Assembly (NCBI GenBank): GCA_035940955.1
Contig: DASZEJ010000058.1
Span: 1-64,000, forward strand
Direction of reading: 5' to 3'
From: CADCVT01 sp035940955
Lineage (GTDB): Bacteria; Actinomycetota; Thermoleophilia; Solirubrobacterales; Solirubrobacteraceae
Length of the DNA stretch: 64,000 bases
In this document: positions 55,412-64,000 of the stretch, in pieces
How the letters are laid out: every line of letters starts with the position of its first letter
Numbering within the stretch: position 1 is the stretch's first letter
Translations under genes and position numbers: made by a program
The notes under the pieces: generated by a model
Seen by the model: only the letters and a program-made list of their open reading frames with translations
What the model was told of the DNA's origin: nothing
The model's database searches: none

Positions 55412-56511
55412 TAGAACTTGATTCCGCCGTCGGGGATCGTCACGTGCGGGAACACTCGCACGCCGCGCGTCAGGACGTTGTCCTCCCCCACTGTCACGCC
55501 CTCGCCGAGCACCGCGCCGCCGGTCACCTGGGTCCCGGCGCCGATCCTGGTCCCGGCCGCCACGATGCAGCCGCGCAGCACGCAGCCGGGGCCGATCTCG
55601 GCGCCCTGCATGACCACCGCCCGCTCGACCGTCGCGCCCTCGCCGACCGTCACGCCGTCGCCCAGCACCGCGAGCGAGCCGACGTGCGCCCCCTCCTCGA
55701 TCCGCGCCCCGCGCCCCACGACGGCCGGCGGCACGATCCGCCCGGCGGCCTCGACGTCCGGCCCGATCGCCGTGAAGGTGTCGCCGAGCCGCTCCGTCAC
55801 GCTGGTCCGGCAGGTGCCCTCGAGGACGTCGAACGTCGCCTGCAGGTAGCGCTCGGGCGTCCCGATGTCGACCCAGTACGCCTCGTGCGGGAACGCGTAC
55901 AGCCCGTGGCCGACGAGCTGGGGCCAGACCTCCCGCTCGATCGAGACGTTCCTGTCCGGTTCGATCAGCTCGACCACGTCCCTCTCCAGGACATACGCCC
56001 CGGCGCTGATGAGGTTCGTGTCGATCGCGTCGGGCGACGGCTTCTCGACGAACCCGCGCACCGAGCGGTCGTCCTCCAGCCGCACCAGGCCGTACGCGCT
56101 GGGGTCGTCCACCGGGACGAGCGCGAGCGTCCCGCGCGCGCCGGTGCGCTCGTGCTGCTCGACCTGCGCGGTGAGGTCCATGTCGGAGAGCACGTCGCCG
56201 TTGAGCATCAGGAAGCGCTCGTCGAGCAGCGACTCGGCGAACTTCAGCGCCCCGCCGGTGCCGCGCGGCTCGGGCTCCTCGACGTAGCGGATCCGCAGCC
56301 CGTAGCGCGAGCCGTCGCCGAGCACCTCGCGCAGCGCGGTCGCCAGGTAGCCCATGAGCATCACGACGTCGTCGACGCCGTGCCCGCGCAGCCACTCCAG
56401 CATGTAGCCCATCAGAGGCCGGTCGACCAGCGGCACGATCGGCTTGGGGACGGTGGAGGTGAGCGGCCGCAGCCGCGTGCCCTCCCCTCCGACGAGGATG
56501 ACCGCCTGCAC
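55411..56511 (-). CDS. Sugar nucleotidyltransferase with left-handed beta-helix (GMP/NTP type)
   Basis: A 366-residue protein: nucleotidyltransferase domain (ILVGGEGTRLRPLTSTVPKP, MLNGDVLSDMDL, VEKPSPDAIDTNLISAGAYV, EAYWVDIGTPERYLQA) followed by hexapeptide repeats (about residue 255 on, VVGRGARIEEGAHVGSLAVL). It likely makes GDP-mannose or a dTDP/UDP-sugar. The neighbouring isomerase favours GDP-mannose. It is 6 bp downstream of the UDP-glucose dehydrogenase gene. Confidence 0.88.
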   Translation of the reverse strand: MQAVILVGGEGTRLRPLTSTVPKPIVPLVDRPLMGYMLEWLRGHGVDDVVMLMGYLATALREVLGDGSRYGLRIRYVEEPEPRGTGGALKFAESLLDERFLMLNGDVLSDMDLTAQVEQHERTGARGTLALVPVDDPSAYGLVRLEDDRSVRGFVEKPSPDAIDTNLISAGAYVLERDVVELIEPDRNVSIEREVWPQLVGHGLYAFPHEAYWVDIGTPERYLQATFDVLEGTCRTSVTERLGDTFTAIGPDVEAAGRIVPPAVVGRGARIEEGAHVGSLAVLGDGVTVGEGATVERAVVMQGAEIGPGCVLRGCIVAAGTRIGAGTQVTGGAVLGEGVTVGEDNVLTRGVRVFPHVTIPDGGIKF

Positions 56512-56517
56512 GGCCGG

Positions 56518-57888
56518 CTAGCCGGGGCCGGACCCCGTCGAGGCCGGCTGGGCCTGCGCCCCGGCGACCGCGGCGGGCTCGGCGAGCGGCGCGCCGTCGG
56601 CCCGGCGGCCCACGCCGTCGTAGCGCAGGCCGGCAGCGCGGACGGCGCCCGGGTCGAGCGCGTTGCGCCCGTCGATCAGCAGGTCGCCGCGCATCGCGGC
56701 CGCCACCGCGGCCCAGTCCAGGCGCCGCAGCTCGTCCCACTCGGTCACCAGGACGGCCGCGTCGGCGCCGCGCACGCACTCCACGCCGGAGGAGGCGAAC
56801 TCGACGCCGTGCATGAGCTTGCGCGCCTCCTCCTCGGCAACCGGGTCGTAGGCGACGACCTCGGCGCCCTCGCCCTGCAGCCGCCCGGCCAGCACGAGCG
56901 ACGACGCCTCGCGCATGTCGTCGGTATTCGGCTTGAAGGCCAGGCCGAGCAGCGCGATCCGCTTGCCGACGAGCGAGCCGAGGTGGCGCTTGAGCTTGCC
57001 GATCACCCGCCGCTTCTGCAGCTCGTTGACCTCGATGACCGCCGACAGCAGCTGGAAGTGGTAGCCGGAGTTGCCCGCGAGCTGCTTGAGCGCGCTGACG
57101 TCCTTGGGGAAGCACGACCCGCCGAACCCGATCCCGGCCTGCAGGAACTTCGGCCCGATGCGCTCGTCGAGGCCCATGCCGCGCGCGACCTCGCCGACGT
57201 CGGCGCCGGTCTCCTCCGACACGTTGGCGATCTCGTTGATGAACGAGATCTTGGTCGCCAGGAACGCGTTCGACGCGAGCTTGACCATCTCGGCCGACGC
57301 GACGTCCATCCGCAGGATGTGGGTGTCGAGCGGCCGGTACAGCTCCTCGACCGCGTCGCCGGCCCAGTCGCCCTCGTCGCCGATCACGACGCGGTCGGGG
57401 TGCAGGAAGTCCGCCAGCGCGGAGCCCTCCTTGAGGAACTCCGGGCACGAGACGTAGCGCAGCCCGCCCTTGCCGGTCTCCTCGAAGCGCCGCCTGATGT
57501 GGCGCCCGGTGCCGACCGGGACCGTCGACTTCATGACCAGCGCGTGCTCGTCGGACGCCGGCATCGCGTCGACCACCGCGTACACGGCGCTCAGGTCGGC
57601 GTCGCCGGAGTACGTCGGCGGCGTGCCGACCGCGACGAACAGCAGCCGCGCGTTGTCGACCGCGTCGGCCAGGTCGGTCGAGAAGTGCAGCCTTCCCCGG
57701 TGCCTGGCCAGCAGCTCCTCGAGCCCCGGCTCGTAGATCGGCACCTCGCCGCGTTGCAGCCGCGCCACCTTCTCGGCGTCGATGTCGATGCAGAAGACCT
57801 CGCTGCCCAGCTCGGCGAAGCCGGCAGCCGTCACCAGCCCGACGTAGCCGGTCCCGATGACGCCGATGGGCTCGCGCTGCACGCTCAT
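56518..57888 (-). CDS. UDP-glucose 6-dehydrogenase family
   Basis: A 456-residue protein: Rossmann GTGYVGLVTAAGFAELG, VGTPPTYSGDADLSAVY, PGTGRHIR-type loop, and the catalytic Cys in FGGSCFPKDVSAL (about residue 260), then C-terminal LGLAFKPNTDDMREASSL. It makes UDP-glucuronate from UDP-glucose, supplied by UGPase. GDP-mannose dehydrogenase is a close alternative. A Pro/Ala tail ends the protein. Start ATG 57888, 15 nt after the LCP gene stop. Confidence 0.93.
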   Translation of the reverse strand: MSVQREPIGVIGTGYVGLVTAAGFAELGSEVFCIDIDAEKVARLQRGEVPIYEPGLEELLARHRGRLHFSTDLADAVDNARLLFVAVGTPPTYSGDADLSAVYAVVDAMPASDEHALVMKSTVPVGTGRHIRRRFEETGKGGLRYVSCPEFLKEGSALADFLHPDRVVIGDEGDWAGDAVEELYRPLDTHILRMDVASAEMVKLASNAFLATKISFINEIANVSEETGADVGEVARGMGLDERIGPKFLQAGIGFGGSCFPKDVSALKQLAGNSGYHFQLLSAVIEVNELQKRRVIGKLKRHLGSLVGKRIALLGLAFKPNTDDMREASSLVLAGRLQGEGAEVVAYDPVAEEEARKLMHGVEFASSGVECVRGADAAVLVTEWDELRRLDWAAVAAAMRGDLLIDGRNALDPGAVRAAGLRYDGVGRRADGAPLAEPAAVAGAQAQPASTGSGPG

Positions 57889-57903
57889 GGGGAGCGGGGA
57901 AGG

Positions 57904-59421
57904 CTATCCGGCGCGCCCGACCCGCGTCAGCGACCGGGCGATGGCGATCATCTGCCGGTTGGTGAGCGAGCGCAGCAGCGTGTTGGCCACCCAGTAGACG
58001 GCTCGGTCCGTCCGCCACGCGACCATCCGCAGCCGGCTGCCGTCGCGGAACAGCAGCAGCTTGCGGCCGTCGACCACGCGCTCCTCGGACGGGCTGTCGA
58101 GGATCGGCGGGTCCTTCCAGGCCATGCCCTGGATCCCGTAGTACTCGCCCAGCCCGGGCGCCTCGACCACCATGCGGTACGCGCGGTGCAGCTTCTTGGC
58201 CTCGTCGTAGATCCCGTAGCTGCGCGGGGCGCTGCGGCTGAAGCCGTCCCAGTAGCGGCTGCCCTTGCGCATGAGCCGCGGGTAGTAGACGGGGAACGGG
58301 ATCTTCGGCGCGAGGATCACCGCCTGGTCCTCGCCGGGCAGCTTGGCGGCGACGAGCCCGGGCACGTCGGAGCTGCGCCGCTTGCGCCGCTGCGGCCTGC
58401 GTTCGCGCGGCTTCGTCGGGCCGGTCGGCCCCTCGGAGGCCTCCGCGTTGAGGAACTCGTCCTTGACCTTCTTCAGCGCGCTGGGGCCGATCGTCACGTA
58501 CTCGGTGCCGATCTCGCCGCGGAACTTCACGCGCCGCAGCGGGTCGCGCGAGGACTCGTACGCGAGCTTCAGCAGCCGCAGGATCGCCGTCGTGGAGCGG
58601 ATGTCGGTGTCGGTGTAGCGGCCGAACAGCTCGAGCAGCCGCTCGCGGTCGCGGAACAGCTCGCCCACGCCGGTCTGGTCCTTGGCCAGCGAGAGGAAGT
58701 GCTGCTGGCGCGCGCCGCGGACGATGTCGGTGTCGAGGTGGCGGAAGCGCACGAAGTCGAGCGCGTCCTGCCCGCACAGCTTCTGGTAGCCCGGCTTGAT
58801 GTCGATCGACGCGTACTTCGTGGCGCTGAGGACCGGCGGGCTGTTGTCGTTGAAGTAGCGCCGGTCGACGTCGACGTAGAAGCACCCGAGCCGGTCGACC
58901 GCCTTGCGGAACGCCCCGAAGTTGATGTTGATGACGTGGTGGATCGGGAACGGCTCGCCGTCCGCCGAGCGCATCAGCTCCTTGAGCTTGCGGATCGTCG
59001 CCGACGGGCCGCCGATCGCGTACGCGGCGTTGATCTTGTCCGAGTAGATCCCGTTCGGCCCCCGGTAGCGGACCTTCAGGTCGCGCGGGACGCTGAGGAC
59101 CGCCGTCGCCTCCTCCGACGGGTCGAGCCGCACGAGGATGATCGTGTCCGAGCGCGGCCTGATGCCCATCTTGCGGTCGGCGTAGCGGCGGTCGGAGCCG
59201 AGCACGAGGATCGTCTGCGGCTCGCCCGGGTCGACCTCCTCGAGCACGCCCTCCTCGATGTCGATCTTCGTGCCGAACCGGTTGAACGCGTCGACGGCGT
59301 CGTCGAACTCGAGCAGCAGCGCGGTCGCGGTGCCGGCGCCGGTGAGGAAGACGATCGTCGCCATCGCGGCGAGGAAGCGCTTCCACATGCCCCACGCCAG
59401 GCGGGGCGGCTCGTCCGTCAC
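57904..59421 (-). CDS. LytR-CpsA-Psr (LCP) family protein, second copy
   Basis: A 505-residue protein: N-terminal TM (LAAMATIVFLTGAGTATALL), LCP core with GSDRRYADRKMGIRPRSDTI, VLSVPRDLKVRYRG, INAAYAIGG, HHVININFGAFRKAVDRLG, CGQDALDFVRFRHLDTDI and RGARQQ (Arg pairs that bind polyprenyl-phosphate). It ligates glycopolymers to the cell wall. A C-terminal domain (about 120 residues, YWVANTLLRSL) is shared with its neighbour. GTG 59421 overlaps the upstream LCP stop (GTGA). Confidence 0.9.
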   Translation of the reverse strand: MTDEPPRLAWGMWKRFLAAMATIVFLTGAGTATALLLEFDDAVDAFNRFGTKIDIEEGVLEEVDPGEPQTILVLGSDRRYADRKMGIRPRSDTIILVRLDPSEEATAVLSVPRDLKVRYRGPNGIYSDKINAAYAIGGPSATIRKLKELMRSADGEPFPIHHVININFGAFRKAVDRLGCFYVDVDRRYFNDNSPPVLSATKYASIDIKPGYQKLCGQDALDFVRFRHLDTDIVRGARQQHFLSLAKDQTGVGELFRDRERLLELFGRYTDTDIRSTTAILRLLKLAYESSRDPLRRVKFRGEIGTEYVTIGPSALKKVKDEFLNAEASEGPTGPTKPRERRPQRRKRRSSDVPGLVAAKLPGEDQAVILAPKIPFPVYYPRLMRKGSRYWDGFSRSAPRSYGIYDEAKKLHRAYRMVVEAPGLGEYYGIQGMAWKDPPILDSPSEERVVDGRKLLLFRDGSRLRMVAWRTDRAVYWVANTLLRSLTNRQMIAIARSLTRVGRAG

Positions 59422-60932
59422 GGGCGCCTCCCGAGCCCCGAGGAGGTCAGCGACGCCGCGAGGGCGAGCATCTGGTCGTCGCGCAGCTTCATCGTCAGCG
59501 TGTTCGAGATCCAGTAGGCGCCGGCGCTCGTCCTCCAGGCGACGAACCGCAGCCGCTTGCCGCTGCGGAACAGCTCGAGCCGCTTGCCGCCGACCCGCCG
59601 GACGGCGCTGGGGTGCGCCAGCAGCGGAGGCGTGCGCCAGATCGTGCCCTGCACACCGTAGTACGCGCCCTCGACGACAGACTCCACCAGCGTCAGGCGG
59701 TACGCCCACTGCGGCCGGCCCGCGCGGTCGCGCAGGCGGTACACGCGCGGGTTCTGCTGCTCGGCGTAGCGGCCCGCGGCGGTCAGGTAGGCGGGGAACC
59801 GGAGCGGGATGGCGAGGCGGTCGCGCCGCCGCGCGCGGCGCGCGACCTCCCGGCCCGCGGCGCGGGCGTCGACCATCTCGCCCGACCTCACAAGCCCCGC
59901 GAGCGTCCTCGGCCGGGGCCGGCGCGCCGCGCGCGGCGCGGCGGCCCGCCCCTCGCGCTCGCCGCCGCCGTCCATGAACGCGTCGACGGCCCCGGCGATC
60001 TGGTCGGGCGTCGACTCGACGTAGTCGACCATCTGCCCGCCCACCGGCAGCTTGACGAACGTGCCGGGGAACTCGACCTGCCGCACCGGCCGCTCGGCGG
60101 AGTACAGCGCGAGCTGCAGGAGCCGGAGGAACCCCCGGCGTGTCGAGAGCGCCGGGTCGGTCTCGGAGTGCTCGCCGAAGATCCGCGCGAGCTTCTCGCG
60201 GTCGCCGATCAGCCCGCTCGTGCTGAGCTGGTCCTTGGCGGCGCGCAGGAAGTCCTGCTGGCGCGCGGCGCGCACGAGGTCGTCGTCGCCGTGGCGGAAG
60301 CGCACGTAGTCGAGCGCGTCCTGCCCGCACAGCCGCTGGTAGCCGGCGGGCACGTCGATCTCGGCGAACCGCTCGCCGGGCGGCAGGCCCTCGTTCGAGT
60401 GGTAGTAGCGCCGGTCGACGTCGACGTAGAAGCACCCGAGCGCGTTGACCGCCTCGCGGAAGCCGCCGAAGTGGACGTTGACGACGTGGTGGACCTTGAT
60501 CCCCGTCACCGCGCGCAGCGTCTTGACGGTCAGCGCCGCGCCGCCGAGCGCGTACGCGTTGTTCATCTTGTCCATCCCGTAGCCGGGGATCTCGACGCGC
60601 AGGTCGCGCGGGACCGACATCACCGTCGTGGCGTCCGCGCCGGCGTCGAGGCGGACCAGCATCATCGTGTCCGACCGCGCCCTGTCGCCGTTGTGCTTGT
60701 CGATCCAGCGCCGGTCGGAGCCGAGCAGGAGCAGCGTCTGGGGCTTGCCGGGCTTGGTCTGCTCGAGGTCGCGCGGCGGGACGATCGGCGGCCCCGGATC
60801 GGGCGGCGGCGTGATGTCGTCGATCTCGGCGAACAGCTTGGTCGCCGTCGCGCCCGCGGTGAAGAGGACGATGAGCACGCCCGCGAGCAGCGACCGCAGC
60901 AGGCTGCGGTCGCGTCCGGGCGCGTCGTTCAC
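59418..60932 (-). CDS. LytR-CpsA-Psr (LCP) family protein, first copy
   Basis: A 504-residue protein with the same order of motifs as its downstream neighbour: TM (LLAGVLIVLFTAGATATKLF), GSDRRWIDKHNGDRARSDT, MSVPRDLRVEI, MNNAYALGGAA, HHVVNVHFGGFREAVNALG and CGQDALDYVRFRHGDDDL. Tandem LCP genes probably attach different polymers or work redundantly. It differs in having a shorter linker and an Arg-rich insertion (about residues 330-360). GTG 60932 overlaps the upstream peptidase stop (GTGA). Confidence 0.9.
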   Translation of the reverse strand: MNDAPGRDRSLLRSLLAGVLIVLFTAGATATKLFAEIDDITPPPDPGPPIVPPRDLEQTKPGKPQTLLLLGSDRRWIDKHNGDRARSDTMMLVRLDAGADATTVMSVPRDLRVEIPGYGMDKMNNAYALGGAALTVKTLRAVTGIKVHHVVNVHFGGFREAVNALGCFYVDVDRRYYHSNEGLPPGERFAEIDVPAGYQRLCGQDALDYVRFRHGDDDLVRAARQQDFLRAAKDQLSTSGLIGDREKLARIFGEHSETDPALSTRRGFLRLLQLALYSAERPVRQVEFPGTFVKLPVGGQMVDYVESTPDQIAGAVDAFMDGGGEREGRAAAPRAARRPRPRTLAGLVRSGEMVDARAAGREVARRARRRDRLAIPLRFPAYLTAAGRYAEQQNPRVYRLRDRAGRPQWAYRLTLVESVVEGAYYGVQGTIWRTPPLLAHPSAVRRVGGKRLELFRSGKRLRFVAWRTSAGAYWISNTLTMKLRDDQMLALAASLTSSGLGRRP

Positions 60933-62068
60933 GGACGGCCGCCCTCGACCGCTCGCAGCTCGGCCTGCTGCCCGTCCGGCTGCGCGAGGCGCGCGGGCAG
61001 GGCGGCGACGAAGTCGGCGAGCGCGAGCCGGTAGCTCGTCAGCGAGGAGATCGACACCCACTCGTCGGGCCCGTGGTGGCCGGCGCCGACCGGCCCGAAC
61101 TCGACCGCGGGGATGCCCTGGTCGAGGAACGTCGTCGCGTCCGACGCGCCGTCGCGCCCGACGCTCAGCGTCTCGACGCCCGCGGTGCGGCGCGCGGCCT
61201 CGCGCAGCGCCAGCACGTACGGGTTCGTGCGCGAGACGACCGCGGGCTTCCACATCGTGCACTTCTCGATCTCGACGTCCGGGATCTCGCGGATCTGCGC
61301 GAGGATCGCGCCCGGGTCCTGGTTCGGGAGGTAGCGGATGTCGACGTCCATCTCGCAGCAGTCCGGCACCTTGTTGAACGCGTCGCCGCCGGCGATCCGC
61401 GCCAGGTTGATCGAGGGGCGGTCGAAGAGGTCCGACGACTCGCGGCTGAAGGGCAGGGTCTCGATTCGACGGAACGCGTCGTGGGCCTTCAGGATCGCGT
61501 TGTCGCCGAGCCACGGCGTCGAGCCGTGGGCGGCGGTGCCGCTGACGCCGAGGCGCAGCGCGAGCACGCCCTTGGCCTGCACGCCGATGTGCAGGTCGGT
61601 CGGCTCGCCGGTGATCGCGAAGTCGCCGCGCAGGCCCTCGCGCATCAGCCAGTCGATCGCGTGGGTCTCGACGTCCTCGGACTCCTCGTCGGGCACGCAC
61701 ACGAACCGCACGCGCACGCCGTCCTGGTCGGCCATGTCGCGGACCGCGCACATCATCGCGGCGAGGCCGCCCTTCATGTCGTAGGCGCCGCGGCCGATCA
61801 GGCGGTCGCCCTCGACGCGGGGCTCGAACTGCTCGGGGTGCGCGGGGACGACGTCGATGTGCCCGTGCAGGATCACCGTCGGGGCGCCCGCGTCGGCGGG
61901 CGCGCCCACGTCGGCGACGATCACCGGGAGGCCGTCGTACTCGTGCTCGCGCACCGCGATGTCGCGGGCCTCCAGCCAGCCCTTGACGAACCCGGCGCCG
62001 CTGCGCAGGCCGTCCGGCGTGGAGGTGTCGGTGGCGATCAGGCGCTCGGCGAGTACGCGTTCGTCCAT
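60929..62068 (-). CDS. M20-family deacylase/peptidase (ArgE/DapE type)
   Basis: A 379-residue protein with two-metal peptidase motifs: VILHGHIDVVP (His, Asp), GRGAYDMKGGLAAM (Asp bridging), CVPDEESEDVETH (Glu-Glu) and GEPTDLHIG; the C-terminal ligand lies in FGPVGAGHHGPDEW. It hydrolyses N-acyl amino acids or dipeptides. Its position at the head of the LCP operon is unusual; it may trim peptides related to the cell wall, but the substrate is not shown. Confidence 0.88.
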   Translation of the reverse strand: MDERVLAERLIATDTSTPDGLRSGAGFVKGWLEARDIAVREHEYDGLPVIVADVGAPADAGAPTVILHGHIDVVPAHPEQFEPRVEGDRLIGRGAYDMKGGLAAMMCAVRDMADQDGVRVRFVCVPDEESEDVETHAIDWLMREGLRGDFAITGEPTDLHIGVQAKGVLALRLGVSGTAAHGSTPWLGDNAILKAHDAFRRIETLPFSRESSDLFDRPSINLARIAGGDAFNKVPDCCEMDVDIRYLPNQDPGAILAQIREIPDVEIEKCTMWKPAVVSRTNPYVLALREAARRTAGVETLSVGRDGASDATTFLDQGIPAVEFGPVGAGHHGPDEWVSISSLTSYRLALADFVAALPARLAQPDGQQAELRAVEGGRP

Positions 62069-62091
62069 CGGCCGATCGAGTCTAGAGGGGG

Positions 62092-63924
62092 GTGCGCGCG
62101 GGTACCCCCGTCGCCGTGGGGGGGCGCAGCTTGAGCCGGACGCTCGCCGCCGTCGCTGCCGCGCTGCTCGTCGCCGCGATGGTGGCGCTGCTCGTGCAGG
62201 CGACCAGCACCGAGGCGACGATCGTCGCCGAGGCCGAGACGGCGCTGTGGTGGCTCGGCGCGGCGCTGGCCGGCGGGGCGCTCGCGCTGTGGGCGTGGTG
62301 GCAGGCCGAGCGGCGCGCGGGCGGCCGCGACGCCGAGGTGGACGCCGCGCGGCACGAGGTCGAGCGCGCGCGGCTGCGGCGCGACCGCGAGCAGGAGGTC
62401 AACCGCGAGCTGCGGCGCAGGATCGCGGAGCTGCAGGCCGAGCGCGGGGCGCTCGGGCAGTGGCGCGACGTACCGACGCTCGTGCTCCAGACCGCGGTCG
62501 CGCTGACCGAGGCCGAGAAGGGGATCCTGCTGGCGGACGACGGCCGCGGCGACCTGGAGGTCGCCGCGCACAGCGGCTTCGACGACGACCCGCGGCTCGA
62601 CCGCCTGGCCGAGCGCTTCGGCGGCGAGGCGCTCGAGCGCGACGAGACGCTGCGCGAGGAGGAGCTGCTCGCCGTGCCCATCTACGTGCGCGACGAGCTG
62701 AGCGGCGTGATCGTGTGCGTCGGCGGCGACTTCTCCGCGATGGAGGACGAGGTGCTGCTCGCGCTCGGCGACCACGCCGGCGCGATCCTGCACAACGCGC
62801 GGCTGCACGGCGAGCTGCGCGGCGCGTACCTGGCGACGGTGACGCTGCTCGCGGAGGCGATCCAGGCGAAGGACCCGTTCCTGCGCGGGCACTCCGAGGA
62901 GGTGTCCGAGTACGTCGGCGCCGTCGCCGACCGGCTCGACGTGGACGGCGAGCGGCGCGAGCGGCTCGTGTTCGGCTCGCTGCTGCACGACGTCGGGAAG
63001 ATCGGGATCAGCGAGCGCATCCTCCACAAGCCCGGGCGGCTGACCCCGGAGGAGCTCGCGATCGTCCAGCTGCACCCGCGGATCGGCTACCGGCTGGTCG
63101 AGCAGGTGCCCGCCCTGGAGCCGATGGCGCCGGCGATCCTGCACCACCACGAGCGCTACGACGGCGACGGCTACCCCAGCGGCCTGCGCGGCGAGCAGAT
63201 CCCGCTGGAGGCGCGGATCATCGCCGTGGCCGACGCGTTCAGCGCGATGACCGCCGACCGGCCGTACCGCGACCGGATGCCGCTGGAGGAGGCGTGCGCC
63301 GAGCTCGAGCGCAACGCCGGGACGCAGTTCGACCCCGAGATCGTGCGCGTGTTCGTCGAGGAGGTCCGCAGGGCGCCCCCGGAGGGCGGCGACCGGCTGG
63401 CCTCCGCGCTCGACGACGCCGAGCTGCAGATCCACCGCGAGGAGCGCGAGCCGGTGCTCGGCTCCGCGGCCCTCGCGCTGACCGACAGCCTCACGCTGCT
63501 CTACTCGCACCGGCACCTGCACGAGGCCGCGGCGGCCGAGGCCGAGCGCGCGCGGGTCCAGGGCGATAGCTTCGTCGTCGTGCTCGCCGCGCTGGACGCC
63601 GTCGCCGGGATCAACGCCGCCAGCGGCTACGCGGAGGGCGACGCGGTGCTGCGCCGCGCGGCGCGGGCGCTGAGCGCGGTGGCGGTGCGCCAGGGCGCGA
63701 CGGCCGCGCGCGAGAGCGGCGTGACGCTCGCGCTGCTCGTGCCGGGGTCGCGCGCCGGCGACGAGGACGCGCTGGCCGGCGACGTCGCGGCGGCGCTGCG
63801 CGAGGCGGCCGGCGAGGGGGTCCGGGTGGCCGCCGCGCGGTGGCAGCCGGGCGAGGACGGCGACGCGGTGATCGCGCGGGCGCGGAAGGCGCTCGGCGCG
63901 GGCGCCGGCGCCGGGCGGACGTGA
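62092..63924 (+). CDS. HD-GYP domain protein with GAF and degenerate GGDEF
   Basis: About 610 residues. Two TM helices (residues 15-40 and 52-66) lead to a coiled coil. A GAF-like domain (residues 115-245, LVLQTAVALTEAEKGILLA, AVPIYVRDELSGVIVCVGG) is followed by HD-GYP with GHSEEVSEYV, SLLHDVGKIGI, HHHERYDGDGYPSGLRG and ADAFSAMTADRPYR intact. The last 150 residues look like a worn GGDEF (TDSLTLLYSHRHLHEA, DAVLRRAARAL) without the GG[D/E]EF motif. It should hydrolyse c-di-GMP and sense a ligand through GAF. The start may be GTG 62092 or a later GTG/TTG. Confidence 0.9.
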   Translation: MRAGTPVAVGGRSLSRTLAAVAAALLVAAMVALLVQATSTEATIVAEAETALWWLGAALAGGALALWAWWQAERRAGGRDAEVDAARHEVERARLRRDREQEVNRELRRRIAELQAERGALGQWRDVPTLVLQTAVALTEAEKGILLADDGRGDLEVAAHSGFDDDPRLDRLAERFGGEALERDETLREEELLAVPIYVRDELSGVIVCVGGDFSAMEDEVLLALGDHAGAILHNARLHGELRGAYLATVTLLAEAIQAKDPFLRGHSEEVSEYVGAVADRLDVDGERRERLVFGSLLHDVGKIGISERILHKPGRLTPEELAIVQLHPRIGYRLVEQVPALEPMAPAILHHHERYDGDGYPSGLRGEQIPLEARIIAVADAFSAMTADRPYRDRMPLEEACAELERNAGTQFDPEIVRVFVEEVRRAPPEGGDRLASALDDAELQIHREEREPVLGSAALALTDSLTLLYSHRHLHEAAAAEAERARVQGDSFVVVLAALDAVAGINAASGYAEGDAVLRRAARALSAVAVRQGATAARESGVTLALLVPGSRAGDEDALAGDVAAALREAAGEGVRVAAARWQPGEDGDAVIARARKALGAGAGAGRT

Positions 63925-64000
63925 GCGACCCGGTCCTCGCCGTCCACGGCGGCGCGGGCGCCTGGCGGGCGGGGCACGACGAGGCGTGCGAGGCGCTCAC
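63921..64000 (+). CDS. Isoaspartyl peptidase/L-asparaginase family, start only
   Basis: The first 26 residues follow GTG 63921, which overlaps the HD-GYP stop (GTGA): VSDPVLAVHGGAGAWRAG. The AVHGGAG motif is the family N-terminal signature of type 2 (Ntn-hydrolase) asparaginases. The gene runs off the right edge. Confidence 0.75.
   Translation, partial: MSDPVLAVHGGAGAWRAGHDEACEAL

Overview
This 64 kb window is very GC-rich bacterial chromosome and reads as an actinomycete. The evidence is frequent GTG starts, stop/start overlaps of the ATGA, GTGA and TAGTG type, many leaderless-type promoters (TAnnnT followed by 6-9 nt and then the start codon), and actinobacterial families such as DUF1707/2TM, tandem LytR-CpsA-Psr proteins, CtaG and NrtR. 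The linkage smpB, rnr, S41 protease, ftsX-ftsE, M16 protease, prfB, secA, hpf, comF and the abundant secreted proteins suggest a deep-branching actinobacterium such as the Thermoleophilia (inference; no 16S or marker tree was possible).

Layout. 1-3 kb: the end of a flavin monooxygenase gene facing a secreted LVIVD-repeat protein across a strong hairpin. 3-4.1 kb: a MerR regulator with a textbook 19-bp-spacer promoter driving a small Cys-rich protein, followed by a YnfA-type membrane protein. 4.1-6.2 kb: two type II toxin-antitoxin pairs (Xre/RES and a MazEF-like pair). 6.3-17.5 kb: an accessory block. Its core is a tightly overlapped leftward operon: ECF-like sigma factor, an unknown protein, an XRE regulator, an ImmA/IrrE metalloprotease, SbcD, SbcC and an unknown protein. 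It is flanked by a frameshifted DNA-binding-repeat gene, a divergent HARE-HTH-like coiled-coil gene, a membrane protein and two very small basic proteins. The block ends in a truncated tRNA-Leu(CAA) copy that looks like an integration scar. 18-20.6 kb: ssrA (tmRNA) and smpB around a secreted glucuronyl C5-epimerase. 20.6-29.9 kb: an M14 carboxypeptidase with RTX repeats, RNase R, S41 protease, FtsX/FtsE and a divergent M16 protease. 30-35.5 kb: carotenoid oxygenase with a divergent PadR regulator, then NAD synthesis (nadA, divergent nrtR, nadC). 35.5-46.4 kb: secreted trypsin-like protease, PLP decarboxylase, prfB, secA, hpf, a frameshifted comF and CtaG. 46.4-53.4 kb: YdeI-like protein, UDP-glucose pyrophosphorylase, an EAL phosphodiesterase, and a MerR-ahcY-ahcY-paralogue operon. 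53.6-62.1 kb: an unknown protein and an envelope polysaccharide operon (M20 peptidase, two LCP proteins, UDP-glucose dehydrogenase, sugar nucleotidyltransferase, phosphosugar isomerase). 62.1-64 kb: an HD-GYP protein and the start of an isoaspartyl peptidase gene.

Functional links. UDP-glucose pyrophosphorylase and UDP-glucose dehydrogenase would supply UDP-glucuronate, the LCP proteins could attach the polymer, and the C5-epimerase would act on glucuronyl polymers, so an epimerised uronic-acid polysaccharide is plausible. The EAL and HD-GYP proteins point to c-di-GMP control. The best candidate for an undescribed system is the sigma/XRE/ImmA/SbcDC operon, which looks like a signal-gated DNA-end nuclease next to an apparent tRNA integration scar.
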